Source: Thysanoteuthis rhombus | Lineage: Eukaryota > Mollusca > Cephalopoda > Oegopsida > Thysanoteuthidae | Direction: 5' to 3' | Assembly: GCA_963457665.1 (NCBI GenBank) | Contig: OY735218.1 | Coordinates: 44,656,158 to 44,720,157, forward strand | Length of the DNA stretch: 64,000 bases | In this document: positions 1-8,200 of the stretch, piece by piece | Layout of the letters: every line of letters starts with the position of its first letter | Numbering within the stretch: the stretch's first letter is position 1 | Program-made: the position numbers and the translations under genes | Notes under the pieces: generated by a model | Databases searched by the model: none | Seen by the model: only the letters and a program-made list of their open reading frames with translations | Told to the model about the DNA's origin: nothing

Positions 1-239
1 TGTCCAGGTGAAACACAGCTGAACATATTCTTTTCAAATGTTTTAATATCTATTAAGATACATTCTGCTTTGAAAATACTTTACTTACATACCTGCATGA
101 ATGTTTAAATTATAGTAACACTAAACCTGAAAATACATGCATGATGCTTCATTTAGTACTCTGTGGGGAAGTAATGTCTTATTTTTTAATGTTGTCAATA
201 GGCCACCATTGTTTTGAACATCTGCAGTTATAGCAGGAT

Positions 240-315
240 GGATAGATCTGGCCAGAAGGGAAGGTAATCTGAGCTTTATCTCAGAAATTTGCCCAACACA
301 GGCATTGGAATAACA
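240..315 (+). repeat. dispersed repeat family B, copy 1
   Basis: This stretch reads like two other places in the window: 13905-13985 on the plus strand and 6541-6612 on the minus strand. Shared blocks are GAT(C/T)TGGCC.GAAG, a purine-rich AGGTAATC-like block, a GAGCT(T/C)TAT block and CCCAACACAGGCA. It is a short interspersed repeat of about 75 bp core. The class is not recognisable. Confidence 0.6.
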
Positions 316-340
316 TTCAATTTGAATAGAGTGAGTCTGG

Positions 341-458
341 ACAGAGGTTCAGTACCAGCCTCTGCCTCAAGACACACTCAGATGGGACCTGCCCACCTGA
401 CAGAGGTTCAGTACCAGCCTCTGCCTCAAGACACACTCAGATGGGACCTGCCCACCTT
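341..458 (+). repeat. 59-bp tandem duplication
   Basis: Two almost perfect 59-bp units, 341-399 and 400-458, start with ACAGAGGTTCAGTACC and end with CTGCCCACCT. The near identity of the units indicates a recent duplication. Each contains a GGTTCAGTACC block that resembles a tRNA-type B box with one mismatch. The CTGCCTCAAG..CAC wording recurs near 17620, so the unit may belong to a wider repeat. Confidence 0.85.
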
Positions 459-1611
459 GAGGCTGATATTGAATTTCTGCATTGCTCATTTTCCAAAATT
501 TGACTCTTCCAATGTCTGAGATAAATTTCCAATTGCTGTCTCCTTCAACGCTACATTTTCTATTTTCACAACTTAACATTCCTTCTCATTTGACAAGCAA
601 ATACTCATTTGGCCAGTGCCAGTTTGTTTTTTAAGTGACCTAGAAACAGTCTTGATTTTTTTTCTTTGTAATTATGTGCATTGGTTTGATTTGTCTTCAA
701 TTTGGAAAGAAAAAAAAAATTCTCATGTATGTTCGGGTTTCTTTTCTTCCTCTCTCTGATTTTGTCATTGAAAGTTTTATTTATCATTTGAGTAAAGTAT
801 TTCCAAGTTATGAAGTTGGCAAGGTTGCTTCTTAGCAAATATAAAAATTAACTAACAAAAAGATGTTTGGTCACATGACTAGTATTAGCTTTGCTTAGGT
901 CCATCCTACTCATTTTTCCCTTGATTTCATCTCAATAACTAAAAGGTAAATAGAAATCTTCCATAATTATAAGTTTTCAATAGAGGTTCCTTTTCAATAC
1001 GAAAAAAAAAAAAAAAAAGCTTGAAATCACTTATACCTTTGAATATGATTTTTGAAATTGATGTATTCTTTCATTTATTTCAACTGGACAATTTTTTAAA
1101 GAATTAGGTTGGTGGCTGAAACAAACATTCACAAATTAAAAAAGAAAACTGATGTGTAAACCAACCTTTTCAGTCATTAAATGATTTTATCAAAACCTTC
1201 ACAACAGCATAAGAAGTGAAACACGGCTACAGTCCATATATAAAGTGTGTATATGCACATATTTCAGTATATAATGAGATTTGTAAAGAAAAGAATATGT
1301 ATTTTGTTTCTTTAATAAGTGTTTCTTTCAATTTTCTGTAAAAAGAAAATTACGTTTCTTTGAAAGATAAATTGTACAGGTTCAGAAATACAAAGAGTCA
1401 ATGTGACAATCTCTTTGTAGATTTTGTTTCAAGAATTAAACATATTTTTCAAATTTTGTATTGTTGTTCTTTTTGCTATTGTGAAAATAAGTTATTATGT
1501 ATTTTCAACGATTTATTGCGATAGTCACTTTAAATTCATGGTTTTATTTCAAACTGCTCTCTCTCAATACATCTTCAGGAGTACAAATAAATTACTAGAT
1601 ATATTTTGAAC

Positions 1612-1617
1612 TTTATT
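1612..1617 (-). terminator. candidate MRPL19 poly(A) signal
   Basis: AATAAA on the minus strand, about 285 bp downstream of the MRPL19 stop codon. It is the first canonical hexamer I see after the stop. Use is inferred; no transcript evidence is available. Confidence 0.4.
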
Positions 1618-1899
1618 GTAACCAAAACCAAGTTCTGTACTGCATAATTTTCCCAGCATCTATTGTAATTGACCTTGTTTGTGGGCATGCCTCAGGAACC
1701 TCCAGACTTACTCAACTGTCCCTGAGATAAAACCTCAATTCCCCCCACCACTGGAAATAAGTTAATTTTGAATCTGTTCTTACAAAGGTTGTGGCTTTTT
1801 GCTCTTAAAATTTCAACAGCCTCAAAAGTTTTGCAAAAATATTTTCATTTCAACTCCTAAAATGTGGAGGCAAAAAAAAAAAAAAAAAAAAAAAAAAAT

Positions 1900-2142
1900 T
1901 CAAAGTTTTTTCTTCATGTTTTCTTTAAAGGTTGGTGTGTGAGATGAAATTTCTTTAAATATCTTTGCAGCTTCATCATCATTGATTGATTCTCTGTACA
2001 TCTTCATTAGATCTTTCTCCTCCCAAGGTCTAGCAATCTCAGCTGCTCGGTCATAAAATTTCTGGGGAAGTCCAAGGTCCTGCACGCCTTTCAGGCCCAT
2101 ACGTTCATACCGCTGAAGCCAAGGTCGAGGATTCAACTTCAC
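1900..2142 (-). CDS. MRPL19: MRPL19 coding exon 6 (last)
   Basis: Encodes residues 219-298 and the TGA stop (1902-1900). It opens with [16 protein letters not shown], matching the MRPL19 C-terminal region. The acceptor is preceded by a pyrimidine run and AACAAG. The tail is a charged helix with K and E residues and ends KKKL. Confidence 0.93.
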   Translation of the reverse strand: MKLNPRPWLQRYERMGLKGVQDLGLPQKFYDRAAEIARPWEEKDLMKMYRESINDDEAAKIFKEISSHTPTFKENMKKKL

Positions 2143-5100
2143 CTTGTTAAAAGAAGAAAAAAAAAAATTATAGTTGATAATTAAGCTTGGGTAAGTGCTG
2201 CACAAGGGGTAATGGTGGCAGGACTCTTGCAATTAGGAACATCCTCACAGTATTCAATTGGGGGTTCAAACAGGCTGACTATTGGGTAATAGAAAGAATT
2301 CATTTGATTTATTAAAGTTAAGTAAAAACGAGACAATTTTACTTTTATGAACAACCTGTTCACCATTCTGATTCCATTATCTTCTGCAATTTTTCAGGAA
2401 ACCTAATAATTCCCTTCTCTCAGAACTTAGTTCTTAGCAGAAAAAGCCAAATGCTGTTTGCAGTTGTCCAGGGAATTGAAATTTTTTGAATTAAGAGAAT
2501 TCTGAAGGGGCAGTGAATATGACGTACAAACGAAAACTCCAAAGAAACATATGGTCTCTTATGTTCCACACTGTTATAAAGTATCCAATTTTTCATTGCT
2601 ATTACAATTAGTTCCTTTCAATTGCACACAGAAGTAAGGTCTAGTAGACGAGTTATATCCACTTACTAAGAAGAATTCTCTCATCCATTGCAACAAAAAG
2701 GTAATGAACAAAAACAACACCCCCTCCCTCAACACTTCATATAAAATTGAACATTTTAGAAAAAATTTCCCAAATACAAAATGCATAAGTGAATAGATAT
2801 CTACCTTTTCTTTTATTCATTTTTTCACCTTCAAAAATGAAAAAATATTGAAAATAAATTACCTTAGAATGAAAAGAGATCAATATTCAACTTACCTTTA
2901 TAGGATTGACAGGTACTTTGCTTCCTCTGGGGAACGGGACAGACTCAAAATCAAAAGGAATTGTACTGTACTCTGGAGGGGCATCTCTCAAATAGTATAA
3001 TTCTTCATCCAACCGTTTTTCTAGTTTTAACACTTCTATCTTCTGAATGTGGGGATGGTACATTTCATATCTTATTTCAATTCCTGCAAAAGAAAAAAAA
3101 TATTCAAATAACTCAGTTTCTAAAAATCTTTGTTCATCGAGAGTCTATAGAGTGTGGAACCAAAAATTTTTGGTTGAGATAAGTCAGACCCGTGTGAAAT
3201 TCAACTTTGTCCTTGTTGAGAAGTGGAAGCCCCAAGGCATGGATTGCCCAAAATATTGTGTAAACAACTAACTAATAAAGAGTTCAGTCATCTGAAAAAA
3301 AACTTTGAATAAGTCGTTTGTGCATTGAAAAGACTTTCAACCAACATTTTTACTAAGGTTTTTTTCTCGAAAAATCTGTGCTGAATAAACTGGAAACAGA
3401 ATTTGTGTGTTAGTGGTCTCTTGATTCTTTATTTTGAACACCAAACCTTATGAAAAGGGTATTTTCAGAATATAATCTTCAATTCTGTCTTCAAGTATAG
3501 CGATATGACAGCAATAAAATCTAGCAAGATGACTGGTAAGACATTAGCACAAAATTTGAATTTAGTTTAGTTTACAAATATAAATCCTACACAACAGTTG
3601 CCACAATGTAATGGTTAGCAAAGGGTTAATCTGACTGAATCAGAAGTTAATTCTGGTAAACTATTTCAATTCCAAACCAGGTAACAAATGTGAAAATTCT
3701 TATTCAAGTTGATGAGGAATGAAAAAATATACATCACATCAGCTCTGTCTGAATATGACTCAACCTGAGTTTTTGATTTCCTTCAAGTTGCTACCCAGAA
3801 GAAAATATGATCAACAACTGTGTGTGTGCTATCCCATGCAGTTGTGGCAGTGAATAAGAAGGCAAGACCAGCTACCCTCATAAAGTAAGGATGGATGAAT
3901 ATCAAAGGCCTCAACATGGACTGAGGAAATGAAATTTGGCATAGCTGATTACCTACCCCTATGGAATGGAGTCAGAATAATAAACAGATCAACATTGGAA
4001 GACAAGTTGATTGGAAGAATGAGCACACACAAGTTCTATCCCAAGGTGGGGTAGACAATGATACCGCAAAGAAGAATTGACTATGATACCCCCCCCCCGC
4101 AGCATGGACAATTGCAAAGAACCTACACGGCCTTCAACTAATGATAGATGAACTAAATGAAGAGAGCAAGAAAGTCGGCCTACACATGAACTTCAGCAAC
4201 ATGAAGATCATGTGCAACAACAACATTGGAGATAAAAACACTAAGATCAAAATTGAGGACACAGAACTGGAGAAAGTAGATCACTACATCTACCTAGGAC
4301 AATGAATCTCCATGAGACCCTCAAAAGAAGAAGAAATCAAGCGAAAAATCACACTAGGATGGCAAGCCTTTGGCTGAGCTAGCTCAACCCTTCAAAAATA
4401 AGAAGATCCCATTAATCCTAAAAACAAGGGTGGATAACCAATGCATCCTCCCGATAGTCACTTATGGAGCTGAAACATTGAACCTAACCAAGAGACAGAT
4501 CCACAAATTGAGAACCATGCAATGTGCACATGAAAGAATTAAGCTGGGCCTCACATGGAGAGACCTCAAGACAGCACAGTACATCCAAGAAAAGACAAGA
4601 ATCAGGGACATCATACAATCCATTGAATATCTCAAATGGCAGTGGGCTGGCCATGTTGCAATAATGGCGGACAACCAATGGACATCACGACTCATGACAT
4701 GGATCCCCCCCCAGATCACATGCACAACCGAGGCCAGCAGAATATTAGATGGAGAGACGAGCTAGACAAATTCAGGAAGTACTGGCTCCGCAATGCCCAT
4801 GAGAGAAGTGTGGCAAATCCTGGGGAAGGTCTACGTCCAACGACAGACGTTAAAAGACTGATGATGATGATGATGAATCTACCCGCATGATAAACACCTC
4901 AAGGAGGCTGGAGGCTACAGCATCCAAAGCATGGACCGATTTCCTCATTTTCGTTGTTACAAATGTTAATAATTCATCATCTCAAAAACTCTGAAAATTG
5001 CAACCACCTGCCAATGAATTCTTCCCAGTGATTTTGACAATTCATACTAGAGATTAATTTGATAGAAACAGCTATTGCTGTTCACAAGCCTTTTCTTACA

Positions 5101-5221
5101 CTCCTACTTTGATTTTGTTACAAGTCACCTTTCAACTCACTTTGCAACCATGAAAAAGTATTTATGCTATTTAGTAATAAATGTTACTTTTCCCCATAGC
5201 TAGAACAATGCAAAATGTTTG

Positions 5222-5252
<31 letters not shown>

Positions 5253-8200
5253 GGCATATTTTTCATAAATTCACAAAATTGTGGAGAATCAAGATGCAGT
5301 TTTGCTGTTTTCGTTTTGCATAACTACCATTTTCTGTGTCATCTCATTCTGTTCAAAAAATAATTTAAACCCCCCACAAAAAAAGGTCTGGTTAGTCACT
5401 CAATAGAAACTGTCATGTAACCACATTGGCAGCATGCCATGCTGGAAAGGAGGTCAATAAATAAAATACTTTTGCCTTTTGTTGGGAGTGATCATAAAAA
5501 ATTAAAAAAAAAAAAAAAAAAAGAAAAAAAATGAATTTTCAACAACAAAAAAAAAAAAAAAAAAAAAAAAAATTCATTACCAAGTCATAAAGACTTTAAA
5601 AATGGTATCTAATGCCTCCCAGCTAAAGATTCATGACAAGGACTAGGATTGAAGAACCTCTCCCCAAGGCTAAAATGTTACAGCCAAACAACTTTGGATA
5701 TACTAGTTTTCATAAGATCAATGAAGTTAGATGATGTTGAGCCAGGTAAGTACCTAGATGGGTGACCACCAGTGAATACCAAATACTGTAAGCAAAACAA
5801 AGCTTCGACAGATCTCATAAGCCAGAAGTGAGTTATCAACAATTACCTGTATGTACCTAAACCCATGACACCCTCGATGAGGGTAAAGTGGAGAATGATG
5901 ATGCATACATACAAAAAGTCTGACTCTTTATAGCTTCAATAAACAAACAAAATGTGGAAATAGTACACTCACTCAGTATCATCAGTACTTACCTTGATTA
6001 TCAACAACATTTCTCACAGTGAAATTTGCATTGAGTCCAACTCCATCACGAGCAATACAAATTCCTACAAATCGGTTTTCTTTGTTAGGAGCAAATTCAT
6101 CAGCAACAGTCACAGCCATGATACTCCCTGGAGAAAAAAAAAGACCTCTTTAGCAACAATCATCACAGGAGATGTTTTCTGTAAAGTTGCAGGAGTGAAT
6201 TTCATACAAAGTAGATTCACAATGAAACATTTGCAAATAAAAGGAAGGATTTCTCTTTTAACAGAGATGATATTAGTTCAATCATAACAAAAATCTGATG
6301 GAATATTAAATCATCATCAAATCTTTCTCCCTAGTTATTGTCATTATTCTTCAACTTGATATCCAAGATAAGGATTATCATTAAAAGTATTTAAGATTTT
6401 TTCTTATAACACCATAAAATAAAATTGTACATACTATCAATATTTTTTCTTCGATTTTTATCCATGCAGGACTTGATTCAACCACTGCCACCAAACTTAC
6501 TCAATTTCCAAATTCAACACGGTTCCTGTCCTTAGTGGGTAAGACTGAGATGGAGCTAGGATTATCTCCCTTTCAGGCGAAATCTGACAACCCTGGTTTG
6601 CATTTTGATGGCTGAAAGAGGCTGTGCAAATGTTTTTGCTCACAACTCTTTTTTGGTTTCAAATGAGTGTTGCCATTATCAACATGGACTGATTTCCTTT
6701 TGACATATATAAAAGGAACCGATTTATTACTGGTGTCTTATCTTGCTTGGAATGATGGAGAAACATTTTAAGAAATCAGGATAATCTTCAATACTAATGC
6801 ATCTTTTCGATGGTACTCTAAATGTGCACACAAATTCATACTATAGATTTCAGCAAACATTTTTCTCAGCAATACCAGTTCCAAATGAGGAAAGTTATAG
6901 ATAGTAAGATGAAAGCTATTGAAGATGAAAAGGGAGAAAATTAAACCAATAATAAGAAACTTACCAACATAGAATTCTGGTATTGAGAGAATTTTCCTCC
7001 GTTGATACATGTCTTTTCGCTCCAACATCTCCTTCAAAAAATCCCTCCTTAAGTAGTTGGGGGAAGGAAGGAATTCTGGATATACATGCCTGGAACAAAG
7101 ATTAGATTTTTTAAAATCATGAGGATACATGATACTTACCAGATAAGCATGAAGTAAGAGTCTAACTCAATCATTTCAACCAAAATGTTTTTTATGAGCA
7201 TCGATGTTGATTATTTTTTTTTGAAAGAAAAAAAAAAAAACCAGATCAATCAGTTTCTTATTGTTTGCTTATGAAACATCTCTACAAAAAGTTTCAGTTA
7301 AATTTCAGTGGGGAAGCGGGGGCAAATTTTACAAATATTACCCCAAATACCCCCCCCCCCCCAGATTAAAATTTAGGGAAAATTCTGAAAAAGAAAAATT
7401 CTGAATTTCAAACTGACCTGTATTCCTGAATATCAACGGGTCTTCCTTCAGAGAATTTACTAGTTTCTTTTTCTGGATTTTGTGTCAAGTCAGATTTACG
7501 ATATTTTTCCAGGTCATCATTTTTTATTTTGTTTCTTCCAGGATTTGGGCGTAAATGTGAACCTAAAAGAGTTACAGGGAGGAAAAAAAACAAAAATTTT
7601 AAAAAATTTACAATGAACCAAATAAAAATGAACTTTTCCAATTGTGTTCACCTGTCATAGCTATCATTTCCCATTATAAAAGTAATTCTAGAAAAAAAAA
7701 ATGAACTTATTTCTCTTGTATTTGTCAGTTGTCAGTCACAGGAAAGAAAAAAAAATTACAAAGTGATGTGAGAGAGTAGGAAGATTTAGATTCATATTCT
7801 TTCTAAGAGACATAAATGACTTCAGCATCCATTATCGAGATGGATGTACTTCTGTGTAGAAGACTACATATAAGAAATGGTCAAGTGGATAAAATGGTTA
7901 AATGCATTACTTGGTAGGGAGTTCAAAACCCGAGTCAGTATCCATAACAAACATTGGAACTTGATTTGCCAATTTTATATTTTAAGCTGTTTGCAACAGA
8001 AATACAAGTTTTGCTTAGGGAATGAGAGATTTTAGTGGTTGTCTCAGTATTGCCAAGTATGGTTTGTTATTCATAGCAACAAGAATTCTTTATAAGTAGA
8101 AGAATACACCCCTCCAAGAAAAAACTATTACTCAAATCTGTAGAGTAAACAAGATGTCATCTATTGAGTCATCTGATCTTCAGCTGAAAATCATTAACAG

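Larger units (their letters stand above)
1..1899. other. MRPL19 3' flank, no gene seen
   Basis: AT-rich sequence with no supportable coding exon. It holds one copy of a short dispersed repeat (240-315), a 59-bp tandem duplication (341-458) and a run of about 27 A (1872-1898) directly beyond the MRPL19 stop codon. The short open frames here are ordinary chance frames without splice or family support. Confidence 0.6.

Noticed and set aside
4370-4765. Host gene of 131 codons on the plus strand
   Set aside because: The protein is the C-terminal part of an RTE-like LINE, also present at 37110-38510.
5677-5793. Functional 5S rRNA gene
   Set aside because: Too many substitutions relative to the highly conserved animal 5S sequence, and no T-run terminator directly after it.
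7875-7945. Functional tRNA gene
   Set aside because: A- and B-box-like words are present, but acceptor and anticodon stems do not pair convincingly; a SINE head fits better.
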